Assembly (NCBI GenBank): GCA_945859605.1
Contig: OX243824.1
Span: 21,206,785 to 21,270,784, forward strand
Length of the DNA: 64,000 bases
Direction of reading: 5' to 3'
From: Lumbricus rubellus
Taxonomy: Eukaryota > Annelida > Clitellata > Crassiclitellata > Lumbricidae
The translations under genes were made by a program, and so were the position numbers. Under the pieces are notes generated by a model. The model did no database searches and was not told where the DNA came from. It worked only from the letters and a program-made list of their open reading frames with translations. Shown here piece after piece: positions 36,030-48,600 of this stretch (position 1 is its first letter; every line of letters starts with the position of its first letter).

Positions 36030-38394
36030 CTAGCTGAGTTCTTCGGCAGACTCGACCTGCTGCTCGGTGAGGTCGTACTTCTTCGGCATGTCGTTGAGTC
36101 CACAGTCTGCGATGCGGACCTTCCTCTTCGGCCAGGCGGAATCTGGATCAGTGTCGAGGTCGTTTATGATCTGCAGAACATCCTGTCGAAAAGAAACGGC
36201 AAGCGGTCAACATTGATTTTCATTCGAAACTGAAGACACTCCTTTCAAAAACTCTTACCCTGTCTTATCTAATCCTCTGTATACGGTATACCTTCCAATT
36301 CCCAGCCCAGACGACATCCGCTTTAGTAGCTGTTCCGCCCCTCTGATCATATGGTAACTCGATCCGGACCACCGTGGACTACTCTTACGGACAGCCCATT
36401 TGGCTCTGCCCCTCCAAGCCTCTGACAACTGGACTCGGTGGACCTCCTTCGGACTGCCCTTTTCACAGCCTCTTGACGCGACGCCGCGCTCGATCATGAA
36501 TAAGCTGGTGCCCTAGCTGCGCTTGGCTTTCGAGATGCAGTTTAGAAATTTGGAGATTACAATAACGATTATATCTGCAATCCTGCATGCCATATAATGG
36601 CATATTAATTCATTCATTCACTCATTCGGACATTTATATAGCGCTCCTTCAAGTAAAAAAACTACTCAGAGGCGCTCCCGACTCCAGCGCGCCCCAAAAG
36701 AACAGTTTTAAGTTTAGTAAAGAACGATCCTGGTAGAGTCCCAGGGTGTAGGCGCAGCTCAAAGTAAGGCTATTCCAGACCACCGCAGACCATATCACTT
36801 ACGTATCCCTTGATGACCTTTCCAAAGACGACGTGCTTCCCATCCATCCACCTTGCCTTCACCATCGTTATGAAGAACTGAGATCCATTCGTGTCCTTTC
36901 CACGGTTCGCCATCGATACGATTCCAGGCGCACGATGACTCAACACGAACTCCTCGTCGTTGAACTTGTCACCGAAGATACTCGTCCCTATAAAATAATC
37001 ATATTTATATAACTTAATATAAGACGTCACCGATAGAATATACACATAGGCCTACGCATGATGTAGGCTATATATATAGTATATTATATATTATATATAT
37101 ATATAGTATATTCTATATTTTATATATATATATATATATAAATTATATACATATATATTTCAACGGTTCCCAACCCGTAAAAATGGTCCTTATCTCCCAA
37201 GAAATTTAAAAAAAATGAAAAAATTGGCAATTTATACATATAGGTCTATATGGAGTATTCTATATATGCCTACGCTGCAAATACATAGGTAATTTAAACA
37301 CCAAGTCTTTAGGGACGTAGGGCAACATACAGGCAACAGATAGGTGACAGAATAGCCTTATGAATAGGAATAGGATAGCCTGGATAGGCTGTATAAGATG
37401 GTTTCTAAGAAACATGATAGTAGGCTATAGCATAGCATAGCTTGTGCTAGAATAAATAATATAGCGCCTGCAAAATTTATGATGGTCCTGTGCTTTGATG
37501 CTGCTCACCTCCTGTGCCATCTCCGACGGTGATGTCTCCCATCTGAATGACGAAATCCTTAACGATGCGGTGAATGGGAGAATTCTTGTAGTGAAGGGTT
37601 TGCTACAGAAAACATACAGCAAGCACATAGAATAAAAGGCCTATCTGCTAAGGAACACGTCATCCCCATAGATATCTTGAAACTATAGTTTATAGGGTGC
37701 TTATTTCTGAATGAATGAACTAATGAGCGAATGAGTGAATGAACGAATGAATGGATGAAATAACGAACGGATGGGCGGACGGATGGATGAATGAATGAAT
37801 GAATGAATGAACGAACGAACGAACGAACGAACGAATGAATTACTGTTATATTCATATCCAGAACTCCAGAAGCTGGACAAACCGCACAGTTTCAGCCTAT
37901 AGCAACCCTGCATTAGGCCTATACCCGCTACGGCTAGTGACCACGTATTAAATTTAATTGCCTATGGAAATGATTATAATTATATGCTGCCATGACTGGG
38001 ATTAAAATTGGGGGGGGGGGGGGGTTCATACACATGGATCATTGGACCAATGGACCTACTTTTCCTCGTATAACATGGTGCATTCTTGTGTAGGCCTACA
38101 CCGTTACATGCAGTGATCACGTATTAAATGCCCACAGAAATATTGGACCAATGGACCTACCTTTCCTCGTTTGTATCCTCGAACGATTGCAGCGAAGTTC
38201 ATGCAGGTCATCGGTGCAGCCTCTCCGAAGAGTGCGATGGTGAAAACGCCTTTGAAGTGAAGTCCTGGTCCTTCAAAGTCCTTGATCTCTGCTTCGAACC
38301 ACGCCTCATCGGTGACCGTGAAGTTGCCGCAGGACCCGACCGTCATCAGGGACCCGAGGACGAACGCCACCAAACACAACTGCGTCGAATCCAT
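36030..38394 (-). CDS. Secreted cyclophilin-type peptidyl-prolyl cis-trans isomerase
   Basis: Four minus-strand exons: 38161-38394, 37509-37602, 36803-36987, 36030-36182. They are GT-AG and in phase, 221 residues. The start at 38394 gives a signal peptide ([20 protein letters not shown]), so it should enter the secretory pathway as PPIB/PPIC-type enzymes do. Family landmarks: [14 protein letters not shown] (active-site Arg, Phe and Gln), [22 protein letters not shown], the cyclosporin-contact Trp in [14 protein letters not shown], and the terminal IADCG. The N-terminal sheet ([19 protein letters not shown]) is divergent and the GEKG-type insert is short. The tail ends EELS with no KDEL-type signal. 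An upstream in-frame ATG at 38433 is less likely because GTTCCAG at about 38430 looks like an acceptor for a spliced leader. A SINE tail lies in intron 3. It is not clear which vertebrate cyclophilin is the closest relative. Confidence 0.85.
36604..36712 (-). mobile_element. SINE 3' tail fragment in cyclophilin intron 3
   Basis: ATTCATTCATTC, then ACATTTATATAGCGCTCCTT, then CAGAGGCGCTCCCGACTCCA. Nearly identical to the copy at 1-80, so a recent or well-conserved copy. Confidence 0.75.
37070..37150. repeat. (TA)n-rich repeat in cyclophilin intron 2
   Basis: TATA-rich low-complexity run. Intron 1 contains a mixed AATG/AACG repeat (about 37711-37840). Confidence 0.9.
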
Positions 38395-39087
38395 CTCGAT
38401 GATATGCGATGAATCGTCGGAATTCTGGAACAAAACAACATCAATGCACTGGCCTCCACTCGCACTAATCGTAATCGTAATCTCCAGATTTCAAGAGCGT
38501 CACTTGAAAGTCAAGCGCAATTAATTAAGCACCAGCTTATTCATGAGCACTAATAAATAGGCCTATAGCACTGTACGACTAGAAGGTATAATATAGCAAG
38601 CTGCGTTATAAGGTTCCTATAGGCCTAGGCCTACCTATAAGATGAAATAATAATGTGACACTCGTAGTGCCGTAAATCTATTTCGGTTTGTGAGGCGCGA
38701 GAATATTGCTCTTTAGAAGCCTATTCAGGCCAAAAAACATTGAGTAAATCAAATCAAATCAAATTTAGGCCTATTGGAATCGATTCAGTTACGTATAGCC
38801 TAGGCTAGCTATAGGCCTACACTTAGGCTACAAAGCACATTTTGAGGTAAAAAGAATAGCAACAAAGCTTTATCGGACAAAGCCAGAATTATATGCTTTT
38901 GAGTTGAGAATGTAGGAGGCCTAATAGCAGAGTAAGAATTGTAATTATCTTATAAATGCATTGAACAAAGCATTCAAAAATTACATTAGCCTACATGGGA
39001 GAGAATGTCTATAAGTTAAATTAGCTAACTGAAAATAGGCTCATTCTCGGAATCTTAAGTAGGCCTAAAACTTTAAGGTAAACTTAC

Positions 39088-39300
39088 CGAAGAATTTGTA
39101 GCACTTCAGCACTGTATCTTCTGTATCGATCGTCTCTATCGTCTGTAGGCCTATCTTCTGTATCTTCTTTATCGTCGGTTCGTCTTCTTCTCTCGATCTC
39201 CTTCTTCGGAAGATGTTCCACTGTCTTCGCTGATCTGATCTTATTGGGGAAGTCGACATTCTTATAAGGCCGCGTCTTACCGTTAGTCGCATACTGACGT
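39088..39300 (-). other. Probable 5' non-coding exon of the cyclophilin gene
   Basis: On the minus strand, CAAATTCTTCG|GTAAGTTTACC is a consensus donor, and the GTTCCAG acceptor just upstream of the cyclophilin start could join to it. The 5' limit is unknown. GACGAACCGACGATAAAG and similar sequence shows no convincing coding frame. Confidence 0.4.
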
Positions 39301-39566
39301 GTACTGAGGAGTACGCGTGGCTTCTGGCGAGCCGCACGTGTAGCCTATGCTTAGACACATGTAGGCTATGATGTAGCACATGGCGAACGTGTTGCCTAGT
39401 CTTGGCTGCTGCTGTAGTCTTCAGCAACACGTTGTTTCTATCGCTACATTAGTAGCACATGGTGACCATGCAAGTCAGCGCTAAGACGAAATGCTTAATC
39501 GATGTTCAATTGTACAAAGGCTACATATCGATGCGAGATTCATCGATCTCGGGTCTCTCAACTATA

Positions 39567-39620
<54 letters not shown>

Positions 39621-40526
39621 CATACACACAGGCAGACATAATGTATATACATATAATTTATATATATATATATATAGGCCTATACACACATACATAATAT
39701 ATATATATATAATTGTATAACTAGCCTAGTTAGCTACACCAGTAAGCGCGAGCTTGTTGGTTGCAACGGACTGCGGCTCAAACCCCGGACTGGGAGTTGA
39801 CATTCAGAGATTTAGATATATCGGGCTAGCACGTGTGGGACGCAGAGGCGCAAGCTGCTGCGGAGCGACCTTGGGCATGTTGCTTACCCATCATTGTTTG
39901 TGGGGAAGGCAACGGGAAACCACCCCACTCATCTCAACCACAGGGGCATAAAAGCCAATGAACCTGCCTTCCGGCAGAGAACCATCATCATCATCATAAT
40001 TGTATATGCATGCATGCTGCATGTAGGGCATATAGGCCTACTTAATCGGATTACTTGCGGATATGTTACATAGACAGTATTGGGATCACCTATTAGGCCT
40101 ATAGGCCCTAGAGGCCTAGACCAACCTGGTAGGTTTTAGGCCTACGCCTGTGAAGGCTACAAAGGCCTGCGCGTAGGTTACGTAGGCCTAAACGGCCGCT
40201 GGCACCAGCTGCACATGTATAGATACAGTAGCTACATTATAATCGCCTTGCCGTGAAGTCACCTACATGTATTCGATTATTGCTTCATACAAGATTTTCA
40301 TTTCAGTCGCCCTAAATTTGGGTATCATTGAACGCAAGGGCAGCTTTATCAATAGTGTCTGATCAGCAGCAGACAACATTATAGGCGTACGCAATTATCT
40401 GGCGGCAAAAGTAATCGTAAACTCGGATAAATTTCTGCAGCGCCCACAACAGCCAAGTCGCGGGAACCAGCTTAATTATTCACAGGTGATCGATCGTACA
40501 CCATAGTGGAAAAAAGTGGTTTCGGT
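39301..40526. other. Intergenic repeats with TAGGCCTA clusters
   Basis: Contains TA microsatellites (39566-39715), a tRNA-like SINE at 39730-39980 and many AGGCCTA motifs (about 40030-40190). No supported gene. Confidence 0.5.
39730..39980 (+). mobile_element. SINE-like element with tRNA-like head
   Basis: The head ACACCAGTAAGCGCGAGCTT and a B-box-like GGCTCAAACCCCGG are followed by a body with GGGAAGGCAACGGGAAACCA and an ATCATC tail. This layout (tRNA-like head, body, short-repeat tail) suggests a SINE family different from the one at 5552. Confidence 0.45.
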
Positions 40527-40925
40527 GAGCAGTGGGAACGCCGAATAGGGGAGCAATGGGAACGCCGAATGGGTGAGCAGTGCGAACGCCGAACGGGTGA
40601 GCAGTGCGAACGCCGAATGGGTGAGCAGTGCGAACGCCGAATGGGTGAGCAGTGCGAACGCCGAACGGGTGAGCAGTGCGAACGCCGAATGGGTGAGCAA
40701 TGGGAACGCCGAATGGGTGAGCAGTGCGAACGCCGAATGGGTGAGCAGTGCGAACGCCGAATAGGGGAGCAATGGGAACGCCGAATGGGTGAGCAGTGCG
40801 AACGCCGAATGGGTGAGCAGTGGGAACGCCGAATGGGTGAGCAGTGGGAACGCCGAATGGGTGAGCAGAGGGAACGCCGAATGGTTGAGCAATTGGAACT
40901 CCGAATGGGTGAGCAGTGGGAACGC
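40527..40925. repeat. 24-bp minisatellite, about 17 copies
   Basis: The unit contains GAACGCCGAATGGGTGAGCA followed by GTGC or GTGG or ATGG. Because 24 is a multiple of 3, the array is open in at least four frames, giving 8-residue repeats such as RRMGEQCE (+) and RRSHCSPI (-). It sits directly beside the MITE end at 40936-41029. Judged non-coding. Confidence 0.93.
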
Positions 40926-40935
40926 AAGCAAATCT

Positions 40936-41029
40936 GACCCTAACCGACCCTCACTACGCCTAACCTAAACCACGACCGTCTGACCCTAACCGACACGTCG
41001 GTCCCCAATACTATAGTTATGCCGGACAG
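40936..41029. mobile_element. MITE end related to 34746-34902
   Basis: The reverse complement starts GGCATAACTATAGTATTGGG and continues GACCGACGTGTCGGTTAGGG, matching the left end of the 34746 element. The core again has GTGAGGGTCGGTTAGGGTCA. The opposite terminus was not found; the minisatellite lies where the interior should be. Confidence 0.6.
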
Positions 41030-41430
41030 CTTGCAGATTGAAGCGTAACCAACATGGTGTGTGCGTCAACATCAGCTACTGTGTGAGAATTGCCCGGGGG
41101 AGGGGCTTCAACCCCCCCCCCCCCGTCTTTCATAGAGCCCCATAGTAAAAGTATGTTCTTCACACCCCAATTCCAAGCGGATCATAGTCCAATCCCAACC
41201 CCTCAACCAGTTATTTTTTCACAATTCTCACACTGGCTATTGCTATAGCCTATAGACCTAGCACGGTGCTGTCCATATTAATGCGTAGGCTACACAGGGA
41301 CAGGTCACTGGATTTAGGCGATTTGAATACGGGTGAGTACGGTGGGAAGGGGTCTCGAAAAATGCATGCACGCAAAATAAATGTCTATCTATGACACCCA
41401 CACTAGCTTTGTTCATAACTCTGTATTATC

Positions 41431-41654
41431 CAGGGGCGGATCCAGGGAGGAGAGGCAATCCGGCCATGCCCCACTCCATTTAAAAATTGCATGGGACGTG
41501 GCCCCCCCGCCCCCCCATTTGGTTTTTATAATATAAAGAGATTACGACCAGACGACTCAAAAAAGGTACTGACTGAAAAAGTCATCAGAATTTTTCGGCA
41601 AAGATCACCGATAATTTTGGCTCCCCCCTTCGAAAATTTCTGTATCCGCCCCTG
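41431..41654. mobile_element. 224-bp hAT-type MITE, copy 1
   Basis: Ends CAGGGGCGGATCCAG and GTATCCGCCCCTG are inverted repeats with a perfect 8-bp duplication GTATTATC (41423-41430 and 41655-41662). Shares its interior (TTTTGGCTCCCCC, CGAAAATTTCTGT) with 43339-43560. Confidence 0.85.
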
Positions 41655-41662
41655 GTATTATC

Positions 41663-42359
41663 CTACAGTTGTTCGATGTCATTTGATTACATTAGAAAAT
41701 TAAATTCTGTTCAGGTATTTGCATTGTATTTAGTTACAAAAACATGAGCTTTAAAAATCTTCTGATTCATAACAGTACAATTTCTCAAGAGGGTTCAAGC
41801 TAGACTCGTGGACACAAATGAAATCAAACGGGAGGAGATGCAGCAAATGTATATGTTGCAATTCATTTTCCCCTGCAACTCTGAAGATAGACATTCCAAC
41901 CCATTTTTACCTTCATGTTGTCAACCAAGACATTTAAATTGACAATGAGTTATTAACAACATCAACGACGGCAAAGTACAAAAAGTGCCTCTGCTTAGTC
42001 TATCTTGCAGTGAAAACGTAACATTAAATCTTAACAAAATTCTGATTACCAGGCAGATAACAATAATTATTACAAGTGAATATTCCAGAAGTGTAGGGCA
42101 TTTAATTTCAGCACAATTCTACAAACCCCTCACTCACCATCCGATTGAAAAGTTCTTCGAAATGTGTGCCACATCATAACATATCATTATTATTGCCAAC
42201 ATCATCGTCATCAAACTTTCTTGACATGCACAAAGTCACACATCCATGCAAATCAAAGGCTCTCACATAGATCTGTCTTGTAATAATATAACCAGTTGAA
42301 TCCATCAACTACAAAGAACATTACAATAAATCAACCGCATTTGTCTCTCCATCTAACTC
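41663..42359. other. Presumed 3' flank of MRPL47
   Basis: AT-rich sequence downstream of the minus-strand MRPL47 stop and the CT repeat. No other gene seen. Confidence 0.4.
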
Positions 42360-42632
42360 CCTCCCTTCTCTCTCTCTGTCTCTCCCTCTCTCCATCTGTC
42401 TGTCTCCCTCCCTCTCTCTCTCCCTCCCTCTCTCCCTGTCTCTGATTTTTATCAGCTTGGTTATCAGAATTTTGTTAAATGTCACGCTGTCTCTCCCTCT
42501 GTCTCGGTCTGTCTCTCCCTCTGTCTCTCTCTGTCTGTCTCTCTCTGTCTGTCCCTCTGTCTCTCTCTGTCTCTCCCTCTCTCTGTCTCTCTCTGTCTTT
42601 CCCTCTGTCTCTCTCTCTCTCTCTCTCTCTGG
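42360..42632. repeat. (CT)n-rich low-complexity tract
   Basis: CTCTCTGTCTCTCCCTC-type repeat ending 12 bp beyond the MRPL47 stop, so a GA-rich repeat is transcribed in its 3'UTR. The open frame here is an artefact. Confidence 0.95.
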
Positions 42633-42644
42633 CTAAATCACTGT

Positions 42645-45600
42645 TCAGTTCGACGGTCCCTTCATGCTCGAAGCCAACGTCTTCTTGAATCGTTCAATAT
42701 CCGGTTCAACGTCAGCATTGGGAAACATCTCGCTATAAACCTCGTACTGTTTCTTTTCTCTCCTCAAACTTCTGCTCCGCAGTTTCAGTCGTTTCTCCCG
42801 CATCAGACGCAAGTACTTGTGCTGCCACGGACCCGACAACGAGTTAACGCTACGTAGTTTAGGGTTCGCGTGCAGCGGCATGTGCTGCTCCTTGCACTTG
42901 CGCCAGAACCCGATTCCCAGCTGGTTGTACGCCCATCGGCGGCCCGGCTCGCCTGTCTCACCCGTCTCAAGGAGGTTGTACGCCCGGTTTCGCTCGGCCA
43001 CGACGTCGAGAAGGTTCTCCATGCTTTCTTCTACCTGAAATTATTCGACAGCAAGAGCAGTTGTTGTGAAACCTATGTAGTCTGTCAGGTTTTTAAAAAA
43101 ATGTATACATTGGCCTATGTGTGTAGTTCAGGGCTTTTTTAACGTGCAGTTGTACACAAAATGTGCAGTTCCAAATGGATTTGTGCAGTTGTAAAAGCAG
43201 TTCTGTACAGTTAAAACTAGCAAAAAAGGACATTGTCCCTCCGATTGGAAGTAATTTACCATGGAGGATCGGAAAGAAGTTCTAAAATTCCTTTAAAACA
43301 GCCCTGTAACCTGTAACTTGAAAATTCATGCATACAGTCAGGAGCGGATCCAGGGAGGGACCAATCCGGCCATGGACCCCATTAAGAAATTTGCACCGTG
43401 CCTGCCACCCACCCCATCAGGTTTCAACAAGTAATGCAGTGGAAAAGGTGAGCGAGAAAAGCAGCATATGACAAAAAGGTCATTAGCTATTCTGGCAGAA
43501 CCCAAGACCAACAATTTTGGCTCCCCCTTCGAAAATTTCTGTGTCCAGTGTCCACCCCTGCATACAGTGTGTATTTATATAAACATACTTAAACATAGCT
43601 GGTATGGCTCAAAAACAGTCAAGAGGTTCTTAAAAGGTGCAAAAAATCCTGTCAAGGGCATTATAAACAGCAAACAGATAAATCTATATGACTAACGAAG
43701 ATAAAGGTGTAAAGTGAGAAACAGAAGGCAGCTGCAACTTAGGTGTTATGTTCTACGATGCATATATGTTTTGTTCTTATCTTCAAGCAGAGTCTTATTG
43801 ATTAGACAATGAAATAAAATAACGGTTAAAATAATTAGAAAATGGTATTACCATGTTTAACTATGGCACTACCTCAAAAGGGCTAAGTAGTAAGTTCTGT
43901 ACATAAATTAACACATATTTCACATATAACGACCTGAGGCAGTCAAAACCTTCCATATGAAAACATCTGAGTACGTATCGGTCACCTTTTCGAGGCGCTC
44001 CGGACTTGGAAATAGTTCGCTCTGGTTTTTGTATTCTTCCGCCATTGTCATCAGCATATTTCTTTCTTTAAGTAGGACATACCTAGAGTATCACACAAGC
44101 ACACAGTTAAGCTTCAGAGAAAACCCACACTACATCCACCTCAGCCACATCCATTGTATCAGTGTCATGAACAGTTGACTTAACCATACCTTCAGTAAGA
44201 TTTATAATAAGCCATTTAAGTCAGTGTTTAAGCACAAGCTGACCTGAAGATTATTGTTGACAGAAGCCCATAGAAAGTAATGGAAATCTCATGTATACTC
44301 AGTTGCATTTCAATTTAATCAATACAAAGAAATGAAATAGCATAATAAATCAGTTTTTAAAAATAACTATTTAACCTCATATCTAATATTATAAATCACA
44401 GCATGAGCAAAATCAGAGCATTTAATAAAATCGTGAAAAATTTACCATAATTTGTGCAAATCTGAATTGCTCTTTAGTCGCAGCTCATCCAACTTCCATG
44501 GCCGCCCTAAAACAGAAATGAATTGACAGCACTGCATTTTTTGTGGCAATCACATTAAAAAAATTGCCCCTCTACTAGAAACACCTTGAATACTCTGCTA
44601 TAATTTTAAGCTATTAACCCAATATATATAGGCCATAGTGTCATTATCATAATGGATAAAGAATCAAATACAAGTTCAAAGGTCAGGATGAAATCTGAAA
44701 ATCAGAAGAAGTGACAAAAAACCAAATAAATCGTTTATGATCAACTACAGTTTGTCGACACAAGATGCACTTCTGCCTTTGCAAAAAATGCACAAATAAA
44801 ATACTATGCAAGCAAAGTTTTGCAAGCATCGTTAAAAATGTCCATTGCCTCAAGACTCTGATGCTGGGCTATCTGATTGTGTAAGATATGCTAAATAAAG
44901 GGATAAATAGAGCGCAAATGGTGAGCAGAAAGGTGCAAAAAAAACAGATTCAACTTTTGAAGCCAACTTGGATTCCAGGTTTACTTACCAACTTTCACGC
45001 TCGATTCTCCCCAGTTCGCTTTCTTGTCAAAAAACTCCATTAGGTCGTATCTAGGTGCAGACGTGTGAACACTGTGAGCAGAAACTGGGCAGGCAAGCAC
45101 AGGGCTTCTAAAATTTAAAAAGTAATGATATTAAAATGCATAGGCAAAAAACTATGTATTGAACATAGAAATTTTAAAAATTAAATACTATTTTGCTCTG
45201 AACATTGTATTCACTCAATTTCGAAAGCATCAAAGAAACAGACAAAAGACGATTTATTTCTTTAGCAAAACTTGCAGATGGTTAAAAGTTGCATAATTCA
45301 CTTTAAAATGGAAACTCATTTTTCCGATGTGTAACAATTTAAGAAAGTACTGGATTCACAGTTCATTAATACTCATTCTGCTACCATCTTTGTCGCATAC
45401 CAGGTCTTACCCTAGACGCTTTATAAACTCAGGGATTCGTAATGGGTGATCAAGAATGCTAACTAGAATTGACCTACAACAAGAACAAGCTGTATTTCAT
45501 TTTTGATGTATATTATAAATATCAACATTCAACAATAAATAATATTCAATACCCTAACTACCTATTGTGGCGTATTTATCTACTAAAATATTATAAGGTG

Positions 45601-48600
45601 CTTAGCTTCCTCAAGAGTTCCCTTCCTGAGTAGATGATGAGGTCCTTGTCCTTGACACAGGGAAACTGGATTGGAAGGAAAGACGGGAAGAATGGTCGCT
45701 TCTCCCTGGCTGCCCTCGGTCGCCGTTTCACCACCGCGTCGTCTTCGTTCTTCTGTGAGCACTGGCTACTCACACGTCTTCTTCACTTCTGCTTCGTCGT
45801 CGAATCACCACTTCTTCTCGTTACTTCGAAACTCCAATCGCAACTGGTTCTCGCAATGTTTTCTCGATCCCAAGATCGATGCCGAGCGAAAATTGACTTT
45901 GTTCGCTATTACAGTCCGACTTAAACTTCGAACATTTCTATCTAACCCAGGTACTACGTTCCCTAGGATTTACAGATCAGCAGTGGAATAAACGTACAAT
46001 AAGTCCCGTTTTTCACACTCAAATAAATGTCATCGGCGCATTCTGAATTAACGTTTTTGGTTGACAAATCGCAAAATGTCTGCCATTCTTTTCAGAATCT
46101 CATGCCCGAATCAGACCACGTGACTCTTCGGCTGCTCACAGTGTTGACGATCGTCTGCTGCGCGAAACGCTGTTTTCGTGCCTCCTCAAGCGTTGACTGA
46201 TTTTTGTAGCGCATTTGTGTTTGTGATTTCTACTGTTATATTCGCTAATGCCACAATTCAATTTATTAATTATCTATTAAATACGCCAATTAATTGTCTA
46301 GCTTAACTGTTACTTAGTATTAATAATTACACAGGTTATTAGTTAATTGATTCGTTTGTTAAGGAGCGTTTATTCGCTACAAATGCCCCCCTTCAAAAGT
46401 CTGTTCACAGGCTTTAACTTACTCACATACTTAACAAACTAATCTATAAACTATCTTCCTTTACCTTACATAACACAACAAAATTACTGTTCTACACCTA
46501 TTTATATACAACTTATCATTCATCAAAGTTCACTATATATCACTCTAGTCCCCTGCTCAAGTAATCTGAAATTACATTGTTGGACCCCTTGATGTATCTA
46601 ATAGTAAACGAATAATTTTGCAAGGCTAGACTCCATCTCATAACCCTTGCATTTTTCATTCTTCCCTCTTTCATATACTGCAATCCGCAATGGTCTGTCT
46701 CAATCACAAACTGCTTGCCGCATAAATATCTGTCGAACCTACTTACGCCCCACATTATGGCTAAGCATTCTCTTTCTTCCACCGAATATCTCGTCTCTCG
46801 CTCAAGTAACTTCCTGCTCGCATATGCTATGGGATGATTCACCCCCTCATATTCCTGCATTATTACGCATCCGATCCCTTTTCCACTTGCATCCGTTTGC
46901 AATACGAACTCCTTCTCTAAGTTCGGTAATCTCAGAATTGGTGCCTTTGCCAGTTCTTCTTTCAACTGCATAAAACTGTTTTCCAATTTCTCATTCCATT
47001 CGACATTTCCAGGTGACAACTTCTTTGTCAAATCACTTAGCGGTGCCATTATTTCTGCACAGTGTGGAATGAATTTTCTATAGTAATTCACTGCTCCGAT
47101 GAAACTCCTCACTTGTTTTTTCGTCTTTGGTCTAGGCATATCAATGATCTTGTCCACAGACTCTTCTTTTGGACTGATGTCATCATTATTCAACGTGTGA
47201 CCCAAGAAATCTATTTTTCCGTACCCTAATGAGCATTTCTTTGGTTTCAATGTTAGGTTGGCTTCCCTAACCCTTTCAAAAAATATCTCCAGTGTTTCCA
47301 AGTGATCCTGCCATCCTTCATTGTGGGCTAATATGTCATCCACATAACTTTCAAGGTTTTCTGTTCCATGCAGAATTTTCCTGATTAGTCTGTTGTAACT
47401 CGAAGCACTATTTACTAATCCGAATGGATGCTTCACATTGCCTCGACACTCTTAACTCATACTTATTATCAACTTACAATTCTACTTTTTATGTATGCCA
47501 CCATCTCAACATATGGCATTCATCCATCCTATGCCTCATATTGAATGATCTTTGTCATTTCACTAACATCTTATTATTCCTCGTACTTTACTCACTAGAC
47601 AAAGTACTTCTTCTTATCTTAACTATTTTCCAGTTATTCAACTGTCTCCTTATTTATCTAAGTGACTCAACATCACACTCAGACACTGTATTCTAATTAA
47701 TCTCAACTTAATCTTAACTACTACATAATTTCAACAATTATACCACTATCTCACCTGATCCTATGATTCACCTTATCACTCACTACAACTCACAAAACTA
47801 CTTTAATTTGCAACTCAACTTAATCTCACATTAATACTTATGTACATTACTTCCTTAATTAAATACTCTCCACAAGCTACTGTCAGCTTCTATTTGCAGT
47901 ACCTCTTCTCACGTAATGACAGTCCAGCCTGTCCATATCTGACTTACTATCTCTGTTCACCTTCTCGTATAAATTCAACGTAATGCCATTTTGTGTTTCC
48001 AGTTCACCTGTGTGCTTCTCTCCAAAACTCAATGCATCTGCATCATCTCCATAAGTTTTCAACTCAACATCTTCTTGTGTTTCAACTTCTCCACTGTAGT
48101 CTCTGCTACTTCTCCATTTATCCACATTATTGTTAGGATATGACCATTCTCTGTCATTCCGTAACCGATTTTTCTTCCAATTCACATCATTGTATTTCCT
48201 ACAATTCTCATTCTGACTTCTAACAGAATCAACACTTCGTTCTCCTCTGTACCATGTTCTACTGTTCCAATGGTTTCCACTACTTCCAACCTCGTCTCTA
48301 TTACTTCTATATCTCCAATTGAGATCACTAGGTCTGTCACACCTAACTCCACAATTACTACTAGACTCTCTCCTGTCATGTCTGTAGTTTCTCCAATCAC
48401 ACTTACTTGTGTCACTCTTCTGACTCCTGTTCCACTTTATATTTCTCCTATCCACATTTGGATTCTCTATGTATCCCCTATTCATCCACTCATTGGATCT
48501 TCCTGACTGTGTCTCATTAGACTTATTTCTATTCTCTCGATTTCTCCAGTCTACTCTTCTGTTCTGCCATTTATTCTGATCTACACGACTTTTATTTAAC

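Noticed and set aside
36255..36497. 80-codon minus-strand open frame between cyclophilin exons
   Set aside because: It lies in the intron between exons 36803-36987 and 36030-36182, which join perfectly in phase without it.
40472..40937. Four open frames of about 150 codons over the 24-bp repeat
   Set aside because: The period is a multiple of 3 without stops, so openness is automatic; no domain and neighbouring sequence is transposon-derived.
45591..45991. Open frames of 60-106 codons in both LTRs
   Set aside because: Identical in both LTRs and without resemblance to known accessory proteins; treated as LTR sequence.
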